A DNA stretch of 64,000 nucleotides from Chitinophagaceae bacterium UBA7600 (GTDB taxonomy: Bacteria; Bacteroidota; Bacteroidia; Chitinophagales; Chitinophagaceae): assembly GCA_002478885.1 (NCBI GenBank), contig DLKC01000020.1, forward strand, positions 1-64,000, read 5' to 3'. Positions 1 through 9,249 of the stretch are shown here, piece after piece; the first letter of the stretch is position 1; the number at the start of each line of letters is the position of its first letter. The position numbers and the translations under genes are program-made. Under the pieces are notes generated by a model that saw only the letters and a program-made list of their open reading frames with translations, did not search any database and was not told the DNA's origin.

Positions 1-44
1 ACTTGGTAGATACTTGGTAGATGGTTGGTAGGGAGTTGGTAGAA
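1..44. repeat. 11-bp tandem repeat at window edge
   Basis: The heptamer TTGGTAG starts at 3, 14, 25 and 36, an exact 11-bp period, with the four spacer bases drifting. The array touches the left edge of the window and may continue beyond it. No ORF runs through it. An 11-bp period is close to one DNA helical turn, so serial protein binding is possible, but nothing here proves a function. Confidence 0.6.
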
Positions 45-175
45 GGCAGGCAAAAGTCTTGCTTGTTGCCTGGCCCGGGCCAGCCGTGCCCGGCAGAATG
101 AATGCAAAAAAATGAATATACATCAACACAATAAATGGCGATCAATTAAAAGCTGTTCAATAAAACATATAAAAA

Positions 176-201
176 AAGCCCTGTAATAATTTACAGGGCT
201 T
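176..201 (-). terminator. Rho-independent terminator of the PPC-domain gene
   Basis: An 11-bp perfect stem (AAGCCCTGTAA at 176-186, TTACAGGGCTT at 191-201) closes a 4-nt loop. Read on the minus strand it is followed by a run of T. It lies 22 bp after the stop codon of the gene ending at 224. Confidence 0.8.
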
Positions 202-223
202 CTTATTACTAAAGTGATTGCTG

Positions 224-2998
224 TTAATGTGCAACGACTATTTTTTGAGTGGCTATCGCCTTATTGTTGCTGCCTGTGACCTGTAACAGGTAGATGCCAT
301 TCGGTATCGATGTTACATTGATTGTTTGACTGTTAAGTGCAGAAGAATGCACATTCAGTTTATTCCAGACAATTCTTCCATTCACATCTTTCAACGTAGC
401 GTTAACGACTTCATTGATCTTGTTGCCGACCAGTATTTTCACCTGGCTTTGTGCCGGGTTTGGCATCGCGCTGATAAGAGCATTGTTGAGTTTATCTGAT
501 GCCATACTGCTTTCATCCGCGTTGCTGATCGCAAACGCAGCTGTTAGCGTGCTAAAGCTTGTTGAGTCTGTTGGTTCGCTGAGTGCCACTACTTTACCTA
601 CGCTGTCGGCAGCCTGCACACGCCAGTGGTAGGTGGTATTGGCAGTGAGGCCTGTAAGATTTGCAAAACCTACATTACCTGCGGAATTCTTGGTAAGCCA
701 TGCGCTGTCTCCGGCTTTATGATATTGCACAACATAGAATTTAGCACAGGAAATAGTTGTCCAGTTAGCCCTTGCAACAGTTTGCGCCACATTGGTCGTT
801 GTGAGTGCGCCGGTTACAGGCGGCAGCATTCCTATTGTCGGGCTCTTTCCAACCGCAGTTCCTGTAGCGCCATCTGCAAAAACAGTGGCCTGGTAGGATC
901 CCTGTGGCAGGTTTTTGATCTGGAAGTTTTTAGTATTGGTTATAATCAACGGACTTCCGTAAGCCACTCCGTAACGATACAACTGTACAGTGTATGGCGG
1001 CAGGCTCTTGCTGCATTTGAAGGTTATACTGTTGGTATTGCTTCCGCAGGTGGTAGCAGTATCTGCAGTAACGACCTTAATGGCTGCTTTGGTTGCCTGC
1101 GTGAAAGTGTTGGTAATGCTGTAGGAACTAAAGTCAGCAAAATTGCCATTGTAATACATAAATACCTTCACGTAATAATACCCCTGTGTGGTTAACCCGG
1201 TAAGGTTAATATTTGCTGTGGAAGTGTAATAGTTGCTGAATATCGGGGCCACGGCCGTATCCCTGTATACCTGCACCCAGGTATAGGTAGCATAGCCATA
1301 ACTAAACCTGCCTTCCAGGTTTACAGTAAAGCTCAGGCTGCCGCTTCCGGTGTAATTGAGGCGATGAATATCAACAGCATCTTTCTGGCCGTTATAATAA
1401 AAATTCACATGCCCGGTTACCGTCCCGTTTGCAGGCATTGTTTTCGCCTGGCTAAAATAATTATTGGGTTCGGCATCATTGGCAAAAACATAACTTTTAA
1501 AGCTGCTGGTTAATGTATATGGCGCCCACTCAAACGTATAATAGGTATTTACCCTTACATAATAAGTGCCGGCCTGCAAACCATCGACGCTATAAGTGCC
1601 AGAAGTGGTTGTATACAACGAACCGATCACCGTTGTTCCGTCATTATCGAACAGGTATGCCCATACATTCTGACCGTTATGCGACTGAATATTTATAGTC
1701 AGCATACCGTCTGTGGTGGTGGTGATCTTATACCAGTCGGAGCTGTCTTTTTTATTGTTATAATAATAATTCACGTGACCGGTAGTGGTATCATTTGGCG
1801 ACAACGTAAGTGCGGCCGCACGGGAGTCGTTTGGCTCTACATCGTTGGCCTGGCTGGGAACAAACAAACTATCCTGCAACGTATAAGGCGCCCACTCGTT
1901 TGTATAATAAGTATTTACCCTTACGTAATAAGTGCCGGCAGCAAGACCGTCCTTATTAACTACAACGGCGGATCCGGCAGTATAGCCCGAGGCTATCAGG
2001 GTTGTACCATCGTTATCGAAAAGATAAGCCCATACATTCTGGCCATTATTTGAATTCATTGTGAGGCGTAAGCGGCCATCTGCATTTGTTGTTACCTTAT
2101 ACCAATCCACTGAGTCTTTGGTATTGTTGTAGTAGTAATTGGTATGCCCGGTAACAGACCCGTTTAATGGCAAAGTCAGGGACTGGGCTGCGGTGCCATT
2201 TGGTTCAACATCATTCGCCTGCGTTGGTACGAACAGGCTGTCCGCCAGCGTATAAGGTGCCCATTCAGATGAATAATAGGTGTTTACCCTTATATAATAC
2301 GTGCCGGCCGCAAGTCCGTCTTTATTAACTACAACCGCCGATCCTGAAGTATAACCTGCAGCAAGCTGTGTTGTTCCATCATTGTCGTATAGATACGCCC
2401 AAACATTCTGCCCGTTCGCAGATGTCATGGTTAACCGCAAACGGCCATCTGCTGGTGTGGTTACTTTATACCAGTCGTTCGTATCCTTTATATTGTTGTA
2501 ATAGTAATTGACATGACCTGTCCTGGCATTATTCAAAGGCAACACCTTGGCCTGGGCACGGGAACCGTTGGGCTCCGCATCGTTTGTTTGTGAAGGCACA
2601 GTAAGTGTATTGGAGACAGTGTAATTAGGGAACTGGCCTGAATAATAAGGAAAGAGCTTTACATAATAAGTACCTGCCGCAAGACCGTCTTTTGATACTG
2701 TTATGGTTCCTGGAGTGTTACCCTGGGCTAAAAGAGTAATGCCGTCGTTGTCATATATCTGGCACCACATGTACAGCGAGTTGGAAACAGCAATGGTAAC
2801 ATCAAGTTTTCCGTCGGCATTGGTGGTTATGCTAAACCAGTCAACGTCGGTGGCACTGCCGATAGCGCCACTGTTACTGCCGTTGAGCGCAAGCACATTG
2901 GCCTGGGCCTTTGTATCGTTTGGCTCTGTTTCCGTAGCAAACGCTGCAGAAAAAAGCAAACTGCACAGCAGGATCATGAGTAAATTTTTCTTAGGCAT
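224..2998 (-). CDS. Secreted PPC-repeat / fibronectin III protein with T9SS type A sorting domain
   Basis: The 924-residue protein starts at the ATG at 2998, just before a hydrophobic signal peptide (MPKKNLLMILL...); the in-frame TTG further upstream adds a non-signal-like leader. Five tandem bacterial pre-peptidase C-terminal-like (PPC) units of about 115 residues follow, each opening with a (D)xEPN motif and containing an AGTYYV/IRV strand. Units 2-4 are close to identical and repeat at DNA level too. A fibronectin type III-like domain (ANTTYHWRVQAADS) comes next, then a C-terminal sorting domain with MPNPAQ and IPNGIYLLQV, the signature of T9SS type A cargo. Such proteins cross the outer membrane by T9SS and are released or anchored on the surface. 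No catalytic domain is visible, so adhesion or carbohydrate binding is more likely than hydrolysis; this is inference. Confidence 0.85.
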   Translation of the reverse strand: MPKKNLLMILLCSLLFSAAFATETEPNDTKAQANVLALNGSNSGAIGSATDVDWFSITTNADGKLDVTIAVSNSLYMWCQIYDNDGITLLAQGNTPGTITVSKDGLAAGTYYVKLFPYYSGQFPNYTVSNTLTVPSQTNDAEPNGSRAQAKVLPLNNARTGHVNYYYNNIKDTNDWYKVTTPADGRLRLTMTSANGQNVWAYLYDNDGTTQLAAGYTSGSAVVVNKDGLAAGTYYIRVNTYYSSEWAPYTLADSLFVPTQANDVEPNGTAAQSLTLPLNGSVTGHTNYYYNNTKDSVDWYKVTTNADGRLRLTMNSNNGQNVWAYLFDNDGTTLIASGYTAGSAVVVNKDGLAAGTYYVRVNTYYTNEWAPYTLQDSLFVPSQANDVEPNDSRAAALTLSPNDTTTGHVNYYYNNKKDSSDWYKITTTTDGMLTINIQSHNGQNVWAYLFDNDGTTVIGSLYTTTSGTYSVDGLQAGTYYVRVNTYYTFEWAPYTLTSSFKSYVFANDAEPNNYFSQAKTMPANGTVTGHVNFYYNGQKDAVDIHRLNYTGSGSLSFTVNLEGRFSYGYATYTWVQVYRDTAVAPIFSNYYTSTANINLTGLTTQGYYYVKVFMYYNGNFADFSSYSITNTFTQATKAAIKVVTADTATTCGSNTNSITFKCSKSLPPYTVQLYRYGVAYGSPLIITNTKNFQIKNLPQGSYQATVFADGATGTAVGKSPTIGMLPPVTGALTTTNVAQTVARANWTTISCAKFYVVQYHKAGDSAWLTKNSAGNVGFANLTGLTANTTYHWRVQAADSVGKVVALSEPTDSTSFSTLTAAFAISNADESSMASDKLNNALISAMPNPAQSQVKILVGNKINEVVNATLKDVNGRIVWNKLNVHSSALNSQTINVTSIPNGIYLLQVTGSNNKAIATQKIVVAH

Positions 2999-3336
2999 AA
3001 AATTCTGATTTGTTGTTATGGTATTTGTGTTAAGCAATTTTGGCGATCGGTTTAGTTAAAGCGGTACTGATGATTTTACCAATGAAGGAACACTGCATGT
3101 TTTTCTTTTGTAAGCGTACTGTTTCGGTTATTACATGTTACAGATTATTCCAGGAACGGGTTTTTATCGGTCTTGACACACTTATAATTTCCTTCCAAAT
3201 TTACAACGGCAGCAATGATAAAGTCAATACCCAAACTTGGGTAATTTTTGCGATAACATGCTGAAAACCTTAACTGTAAAGCATTTCAGAAGACCAAAAC
3301 TTTTGAGCCAGGCTTGCGGGATCACTATTCAGCTTC

Positions 3337-3476
3337 GTTGCGTCGCACACTTCAACGGCTGTCAATATATCGGCTACCTGCCTTTTGCCAAACCCAGTGA
3401 AAGGCTATTTTTTATGAAAGAAGGAATGTGCTGTTGAAGTTGAATAACGTGCTGCTGTACAAGTGTGCGACGCAAG
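3337..3476. repeat. Inverted pair of TGCGTCGCA elements in a 520-bp intergenic gap
   Basis: The gap 2999-3519 has no credible gene. It holds one element reading forward at 3337-3356 (GTTGCGTCGCACACTTCAAC) and one reading in reverse at 3457-3476 (GTACAAGTGTGCGACGCAAG). The two can pair as a long imperfect stem around about 100 nt. The outer flank begins with a GAGCCAGGCTT block at about 3304-3314, also found beside the copy at 46635. The rest of the gap is AT-rich upstream sequence of the PPC-domain gene. Confidence 0.85.
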
Positions 3477-3519
3477 GAACGTTGCAACCTGCACTACAGC
3501 TGATACAACAGGAAAAAAT

Positions 3520-4173
3520 TCAGGGAATAAGCTTATGTGCCTTTACAAATTGTATCAGCGATGCCTCGCCCTTTGTATTTGTTTTTCGGTAGATGTTTTT
3601 ACGGTGTGTTTCAACGGTGCGTTCGCTGATAAATAGTTCTTCGGCAATTTGTTTATTGCTGTAATACTTAATGATGCATTCGATTATCTGTAACTCCCGT
3701 GTAGTAAGGTTGAGATCAGAATTCTGGTTTCTTATTTTCTTAAAGACCTCGTATTGCTCAAGCACGGCTTTTGAAAAATAAGTATCCCCTGCGATGATCG
3801 TTTCGATTGCCGTAAGCAGCTCTTTCTGACCGGCAGCTTTGGCAATGTATCCATTGACCTTTGCCTGCTCCATCATTTTGGCAACCATACTCCCCTCCTC
3901 ACTCATAGACAAGGCAAGTATTTTTATGTGGGGGTATTTTTCTTTTGCGATAACAGCGAGTTCGAAACCATTGATACCGTTAGGCATGGTAATGTCGGTG
4001 AGCAAAATATCTATCTCTTTTGTGGCGAGCACCTGCAGCATGTCTTCTGCAGTATTTGCTTCTGCAACCACAACGAATTTCGGTTTATCATACAACAACA
4101 ATTTAAGGCCATCAATAATGATCTGGTGATCGTCTAGGATCGCTAACCTGATGATATGTTTTTCGTTGTTGAT
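3520..4173 (-). CDS. NarL/FixJ-family response regulator, no canonical start codon
   Basis: This is a receiver domain followed by a LuxR-type helix-turn-helix, and the output half of a two-component pair with the kinase directly upstream. Read in frame from the kinase stop, the receiver contains the acidic pair in LAILDDHQ, the phospho-acceptor Asp in ILLTDITMP and the conserved Lys in GYIAKAAG. The C-terminal TTRELQIIECI and FISERTVETHRKNIY segments are the DNA-binding helices. The first ATG/GTG/TTG in frame is the TTG at 4101, which would delete the acidic pair and first strand. No ATG, GTG or TTG lies between the kinase stop (4183-4185) and 4104. The best-placed start is ATC at 4173, giving 217 residues (xNNEKHIIRLAILDDHQ...), a normal NarL length. 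Rare-codon initiation, stop-codon read-through from the kinase or a sequence error would each explain this. Confidence 0.8.
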   Translation of the reverse strand: MNNEKHIIRLAILDDHQIIIDGLKLLLYDKPKFVVVAEANTAEDMLQVLATKEIDILLTDITMPNGINGFELAVIAKEKYPHIKILALSMSEEGSMVAKMMEQAKVNGYIAKAAGQKELLTAIETIIAGDTYFSKAVLEQYEVFKKIRNQNSDLNLTTRELQIIECIIKYYSNKQIAEELFISERTVETHRKNIYRKTNTKGEASLIQFVKAHKLIP

Positions 4174-4182
4174 ATGGTGATT

Positions 4183-6123
4183 TTAATGATGAAACGGAAT
4201 ATAAAAAGCGACAAGCGTTCCCTGGCCTTTATTGCTCGTGATATCCAATCTGCCGCTAAGGTACTCAATTCTTGACCGGATATTTTTCATTCCGATACCA
4301 GGCCCGGCATCCAGTTCCTTTACATCAAATCCTTTCCCGTTGTCTTCGATCATCACATCGACCTCATTCTGTTCAGCGATCATGGAAACATCGAGCCTGC
4401 TTGCATTGGCATGTTTCAACACATTGAGTACACATTCCTGGATGACCCTGTAGATCATAAGCGCCGAAGTTTCGCTGATAACTTCAAAATTCCCTTCTGC
4501 GCTGAAGTTTACCCGCAAATTGCTGCGCTGGATCTTATCGAGAAATTCCTTTACAGAGGTGGTTAATCCCGAGATAGCAAATGATTTAGGCATCATGCTG
4601 TGTGAAAGATTTCTCACTTCTGTTGTTGATTCTTCCAGCAGCGTGGAAATATTGTCGAATATTTGCTGATCCTTTTCGGCGATATTTTCGAGGTGGTTAC
4701 CCAGCACTTCCAGGTTTAATTTGGCCACTACCATTTTCTGTGCAACGCTATCGTGCAGGTCGCCGGCAATTCGCTTTCTTTCTTCTTCTTCGGCCTGCAT
4801 CACCGCCTTGGTGGTTTTCTTCTTTTCTTCCATTTCCATTGCCTGTATTTTTATCTGCTGCGCTTTTCGCCTGTTCTGCAAATAAAAATAGCCAAACAGC
4901 AAGGTGGCTGCAAGCAGACCCGCGACGCCATAGAACATGATATTCTTTTGCGTGAGATCATACTTCTGCCGTATAATGATGTTTTCTTTTTTCTGTACAT
5001 CGTATTTCGTTTGCATCTCGGCGAGTGCATCGGCGCTGTTACGCGCATACAGGGAGTCTTTCAGGGTAATGATCGTGTTTAACGTATTGCTGTAGTTGAC
5101 GAGGTCGCCGGCTGCCTTATAATTCTTTGCCAGCGCGGAATAAAGAAACGGGAGCTTTGAAGTAAGTTCATTCTTTTCGGCAAGGGCAATACCTTCCTTT
5201 ACCGCGTCAATGCCCTTTTGGGGCTGGTTGTTGTTTGCATAGAATACCCCGAGTTGCGCAAGGTCTGAAACTATATAAAACACATCGCCGATCTGTTTAC
5301 GTATAGCCAATCCTTTTTTCAAGAGATATTCCGCTTTCGGAATTTCGTGAAGCGCAACGCATATGTCCGAATAAATATAGTAGCCGTTGGTTAAATACGT
5401 AAGGTCTTGTTCCTTCTCTGCATAATAAATGCCCTTCTTTACATAATATTCCGCGGAGTCATTCTTGTCAAGCTCATTGTAAACAGCGGCGATATTGTTG
5501 TAAACTACGCTTATGAGCATAGATGTATCGTAGGTATCGTGCGTTTTGACGGCAGCAAATGACCAGTCAAGCGACTCCCTGTTTTTACCCAACTCCATGT
5601 TTGCCCAGCCGATAACTGTTTGCGCCCTCATTACGGTAAATGGATCGTTTGATACCTCTGACCGGTGTAACAGGGATAATGCACTTTCAATCGCTTCTTT
5701 GATGCGGTCGTTCCTTATCAGCAGGTTACATTTTGCGAGGTCGAAACTGGTGCGCAATTTCTGACTGAGCGTCCCATCTTCCTGTGAGAGGTACCTGGCT
5801 GCCAGGGAAAGCGCCGAATCGGTTTTGCCGGCCCGGTTCAAAAGAATCACTTCATAGAAATCAGCCTGCGCTTTTTCTTCAGCAGTTCCGGTAACACTGA
5901 TCAGCGCCTGGGCTTGTTCAAGATAATGCCGCAGTGTATCGGGATGCATGGAACGGTATTGGCTGCATAAAAGGAGGATGCTGCTGAGCCGTTGATCATC
6001 GTTCCTCGCAAGTGGTAATTGTTTTTTATAAGCATCGATTGCTTTGGTTTGGGCGAAGGCAACTGTTGTTAATACCAATATTGTAATACCGGCAACACAG
6101 GCACTGTATAAATATCTGATCAT
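4183..6123 (-). CDS. TPR-containing sensor histidine kinase (HisKA_3 type)
   Basis: The 646-residue protein has a signal peptide (about 1-24) and periplasmic TPR-like helical repeats (about 30-360). A transmembrane segment at about 395-414 is followed by a coiled-coil linker. The HisKA_3 phosphotransfer box reads ERKRIAGDLHDSVAQK, with His457 as acceptor. The C-terminal HATPase_c domain shows IQECVLNVLKHANA (N box) and DNGKGFD (G1). NarL-type kinases of this architecture phosphorylate the adjacent LuxR-type regulator. The gene ends TAA and the regulator follows in the same reading frame, so the two are almost certainly co-transcribed. The signal sensed cannot be read from the sequence; TPR sensors usually respond through protein-protein contacts. 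Confidence 0.9.
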   Translation of the reverse strand: MIRYLYSACVAGITILVLTTVAFAQTKAIDAYKKQLPLARNDDQRLSSILLLCSQYRSMHPDTLRHYLEQAQALISVTGTAEEKAQADFYEVILLNRAGKTDSALSLAARYLSQEDGTLSQKLRTSFDLAKCNLLIRNDRIKEAIESALSLLHRSEVSNDPFTVMRAQTVIGWANMELGKNRESLDWSFAAVKTHDTYDTSMLISVVYNNIAAVYNELDKNDSAEYYVKKGIYYAEKEQDLTYLTNGYYIYSDICVALHEIPKAEYLLKKGLAIRKQIGDVFYIVSDLAQLGVFYANNNQPQKGIDAVKEGIALAEKNELTSKLPFLYSALAKNYKAAGDLVNYSNTLNTIITLKDSLYARNSADALAEMQTKYDVQKKENIIIRQKYDLTQKNIMFYGVAGLLAATLLFGYFYLQNRRKAQQIKIQAMEMEEKKKTTKAVMQAEEEERKRIAGDLHDSVAQKMVVAKLNLEVLGNHLENIAEKDQQIFDNISTLLEESTTEVRNLSHSMMPKSFAISGLTTSVKEFLDKIQRSNLRVNFSAEGNFEVISETSALMIYRVIQECVLNVLKHANASRLDVSMIAEQNEVDVMIEDNGKGFDVKELDAGPGIGMKNIRSRIEYLSGRLDITSNKGQGTLVAFYIPFHH

Positions 6124-6378
6124 TGACCGGGTTTTGGTGCTGATAACGTTGATATGCTAAAAATAAGGGTTTCATAGGCTTATACAGCACTTAACCACTT
6201 AAAAATCATTAAGTATAACCGGTTATAATTAAAACCCTACCGGTTGGTAGTTGCAAACTGCAGCAACTGTTTGGACACGGCTGAATACAGCCATCCATCT
6301 GCACAAGTGGGTAATGATGAATGGGCCCGCACTATAGCACAAAAGACAATGCTTCCTGCACAGCCTCCGGCCTGCAAC

Positions 6379-8271
6379 TTATTTATTCATCCAGAGATTG
6401 TCTGCACTGTTGGTGTCGGCATCAAAATAATTGCCGAGCTCCACCTTTGAAACCGGTTTTGTTGATGTGTAGTTGAGTGTAATTGTTTTAGCACCTTTTT
6501 CCCAAACGGCAACGCTGCGGTGTATTTGCTCCGTGGTATTATCGTTGAAGTAAACGGTGACGTCAACGGGAACAGGCTTACTGCCCTTGGAGGTTACGAT
6601 CACCTGTTTTTTGGCCGGATTAACTGAAGCGATGCCAAGGTCGGGATAGCCCTGGTCGAAGAACCATATTTTCCAGAACCAGTCCAGGTTTTTCCCCGAG
6701 CCAATATTCATGCAGTTGAAAAAATCATAAGGAATCGGATGCTTGCCATGCCAGGTGTTGATATAATAGTGCAGCCCTTTAAAAAACAATTCGTCGCCAA
6801 GCAGGTCTTTTACATACAGGTAACCAAGCCCGGGTTTTGGATAGGAATTAATAGCAAATGCCGATGCATCTTCATAATAAATGCCCTGCATCTGGGTGCT
6901 GGGCGTCATTATTGGCAAGTCAATTTCGGTGCCGGCAGCAGCTTCGTAGCCATCAACCGCAAAGCTATCGGTAACACCAGGCAAGTACATGGGCGTGAGC
7001 AACCACTCGCCTATTGTAGCCCAGCCTTCATCCATCCAGCCATATTTTGTTTCGTTGATGCCCATATAAAAAGGGAACATGGTATGAAATATTTCATGGC
7101 TGCCCAAAGAAAAACTTGCCAGCGCACCTTCCTGGGGAACGTCGTTCACCATCATTGGATATTCCATTTTATCGAGGCCATCAAATACCGTTTCATGCGG
7201 GTAGGGATAAGGCCATTTCGGGAACCGGTAGCTCATGTACTCCACCGTTTTTTGCGCTTCCTTTACCACATCGTAATAGTCTTTGTGGGCAGGGTTGAAC
7301 ACCGCATCCACCCTTGTTCTTCTGCCCGTTGACGAATCAACGACAAGGCTTGTAGATTTCCATATGTAGTGATTACTTGTGGCAAAGGCAAAATCAGTGA
7401 CATTTTTCGCCTGGAAGCGAAACGTATTCAGATCATGCTCCTGCGTTACGTTGTTGGAATTAAGGTCTGCTTCTTCAATCACGTTTACAAAATTATCGCC
7501 GGTTTCTGCGGCTTTCAGCCGGTCGCATATTTTAGCTGTATAAACTTCATTGCAGTTAACCAGGTCGCCGGTACCCCAAACAGCATAGCCGCCAGGAACG
7601 GTTACCGCCACATCAAAATCGCAGAAATCGTTATAGAACTCATAGGTGCCGAGATACTCGGCCATATTCCATCCGTCAATATCGTCATACACTGCAATCC
7701 GTGGAAAACTGTAGGCAATAAAATAGGCACCGTCTTCGATTGCGCCGGTTCTTATGTGCGAACCCGCATTCAGGATGTAGGAATAGGTAATGCTAAAATG
7801 CACCTGCTGTGAAGGCGCCACCGCATCTACGGGCACAATCATATTGGTGCCTTCAATAGTGGCTTTCCCAACATCCTGCTGCTTGTTATTTACCAGTATT
7901 TTTTCAATGGCCATCCCCTTGCTTATATCACGCTCTTCGATAGGCATGCTGCGCATGGCACCACCTTTATAGAGGTCGGTGTATAATTTAAATACTACCG
8001 AATGCAGTACATCAGGGCTATTATTGATGTAAGTAATGTCGACAGTGCCACTTACTAGCCTTGTATCGGGATTAAAGTTTATTTTCAGATCATAGCTTGC
8101 ACGATTCTGCCAGTATTTTTCACCAGGTTTTCCATTCATGGTCCTGGTGCCTTTGTCAACTGCCTCCTGTATATTGCGGGCAACCGGTAACTGTATTTGT
8201 TGGGCATGTAATACAGTGGAAAACATCATCGCGAAAAACGCCAGGGAAATGCTGCCTTTATTCATATTCAT
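6379..8271 (-). CDS. M1-family zinc metallopeptidase
   Basis: The 630-residue secreted aminopeptidase-like protein has a signal peptide (about 1-23). It carries the zinc-binding HEIFH motif at 392-396 and the third ligand Glu415 in WMDEGWA, the exact HExxH-x18-E arrangement of gluzincin M1 peptidases. Where classical members have GAMEN, this one has DKMEYPMMV just before the zinc site, common in the Bacteroidota branch. The N-terminal beta-sandwich (about 55-300) precedes the catalytic domain. It probably trims peptides in the periplasm or outside the cell. It stands alone, transcribed divergently from the YafY regulator with about 100 bp between them. Confidence 0.88.
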   Translation of the reverse strand: MNMNKGSISLAFFAMMFSTVLHAQQIQLPVARNIQEAVDKGTRTMNGKPGEKYWQNRASYDLKINFNPDTRLVSGTVDITYINNSPDVLHSVVFKLYTDLYKGGAMRSMPIEERDISKGMAIEKILVNNKQQDVGKATIEGTNMIVPVDAVAPSQQVHFSITYSYILNAGSHIRTGAIEDGAYFIAYSFPRIAVYDDIDGWNMAEYLGTYEFYNDFCDFDVAVTVPGGYAVWGTGDLVNCNEVYTAKICDRLKAAETGDNFVNVIEEADLNSNNVTQEHDLNTFRFQAKNVTDFAFATSNHYIWKSTSLVVDSSTGRRTRVDAVFNPAHKDYYDVVKEAQKTVEYMSYRFPKWPYPYPHETVFDGLDKMEYPMMVNDVPQEGALASFSLGSHEIFHTMFPFYMGINETKYGWMDEGWATIGEWLLTPMYLPGVTDSFAVDGYEAAAGTEIDLPIMTPSTQMQGIYYEDASAFAINSYPKPGLGYLYVKDLLGDELFFKGLHYYINTWHGKHPIPYDFFNCMNIGSGKNLDWFWKIWFFDQGYPDLGIASVNPAKKQVIVTSKGSKPVPVDVTVYFNDNTTEQIHRSVAVWEKGAKTITLNYTSTKPVSKVELGNYFDADTNSADNLWMNK

Positions 8272-8369
8272 CTATTAAAGGCTAAATATATTAAAAGCTT
8301 ACTTCATTACGGGCAAACCTTTCCTACTTAATCGCAGGCCTTTTTTATTTTTCATGCTACATTTATCGC

Positions 8370-9059
8370 ATGAACCGCATGGACCGCCTTTTGGGAATGC
8401 TTACCTTTCTCCAGTCAAAAAAATTTGTGCCGGCAGAAAAAATCTCCGATAAATTCGGCATAAGTCTTAGAACTGTTTACCGCGATATAAAAGCACTTAC
8501 CAACCTTGGTATTCCCGTTAGTTTTGAAAAATCAAAAGGCTATTTTTTGGTACAGGGTTATTTTCTGCCACCCGTTGCTTTCAGCAGCGAAGAAGCGAAT
8601 GCACTGCTCCTTACAGAGGCGCTGGTTTACGCGTTTGCCGACAAATCCATACAAAAACACTACTCCACGGCACTGAATAAAATAAAATCTGTACTGCGAT
8701 CTTCCCAAAAAGAACAGCTCGACCTGCTCGATGACAGCATTAAAATGCAGATGCATCCAAACCTCACACTTAACTTCGAATATCTTTCCATCATACAACA
8801 CGCCATAAGTGCCGGGCAAAAATTGCTCATCTCTTACAAAAGCAGGAATGAGGAATCCAGTAAACGCAGCGTTGAGCCTATCGGCCTCATCTTTTATGCG
8901 TTTAGCTGGCATCTCATCGCATGGTGCAGTATGCGCAAAGACTACCGCGACTTTAAAGTAAACCGAATCACCGCGCTTTGCACAACAGATGAAAGTTTTT
9001 CCAAAACGACCCACATGAACATGGAAGAGTATATGAAAATGCTCCCGGTAGATTATTAG
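8370..9059 (+). CDS. YafY-family transcriptional regulator (HTH + WYL domain)
   Basis: The 229-residue protein has an N-terminal winged helix-turn-helix (MNRMDRLLGMLTFLQ to about 65, with ISLRTVYRDIKALTNLGIPV as recognition region). A WYL domain follows at about 135-215 (LLISYKSRNEESSKRSVEPI and SWHLIAWCSMRKDYRDFKVN). WYL proteins regulate DNA-damage, defence or metabolic genes and bind ligands or nucleic acid. The start at 8370 may be replaced by the ATG at 8379. The DinB gene follows on the same strand after 190 bp that contain a repeat element, a pairing of YafY-type regulator and DinB often seen in Bacteroidota. Confidence 0.88.
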   Translation: MNRMDRLLGMLTFLQSKKFVPAEKISDKFGISLRTVYRDIKALTNLGIPVSFEKSKGYFLVQGYFLPPVAFSSEEANALLLTEALVYAFADKSIQKHYSTALNKIKSVLRSSQKEQLDLLDDSIKMQMHPNLTLNFEYLSIIQHAISAGQKLLISYKSRNEESSKRSVEPIGLIFYAFSWHLIAWCSMRKDYRDFKVNRITALCTTDESFSKTTHMNMEEYMKMLPVDY

Positions 9060-9099
9060 GATTTAATGAACCCATCTTTCCAACATATATGCGGCTGCT

Positions 9100-9119
9100 G
9101 TTGCGTCGCACTCTTGTAC
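9100..9119 (+). repeat. TGCGTCGCA dispersed element
   Basis: This is a full-length copy, GTTGCGTCGCACTCTTGTAC, 40 bp after the YafY stop and 130 bp before the DinB start. It is identical to the copies at 21492 and 39000. Confidence 0.9.
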
Positions 9120-9249
9120 GTTCCGTCCATTATTCAGCCGGCTCATAGTGTGAAGCTTTCAGTAAAGAAAATTTTTGCTGCAAAAAATAACACTGACATA
9201 GGGTTGTCAGTTACTCTTGTTTGCTTTGTGGCATAAAATAAAAAACGCC

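Noticed and set aside
626..1195. 189-codon plus-strand ORF
   Set aside because: It is antisense to the PPC-domain protein; its composition mirrors the opposite strand's repeats.
4129..4240. Single hybrid kinase-regulator gene
   Set aside because: A TAA stop separates the two domains in the shared frame, so a fusion is only possible by read-through; annotated as two genes.
6301..6345. Possible degenerate type B element (GCACAAGTGGGTAATGA...)
   Set aside because: Only the outer GCACAAGTG matches and the palindrome core is absent, so it is too weak to count.
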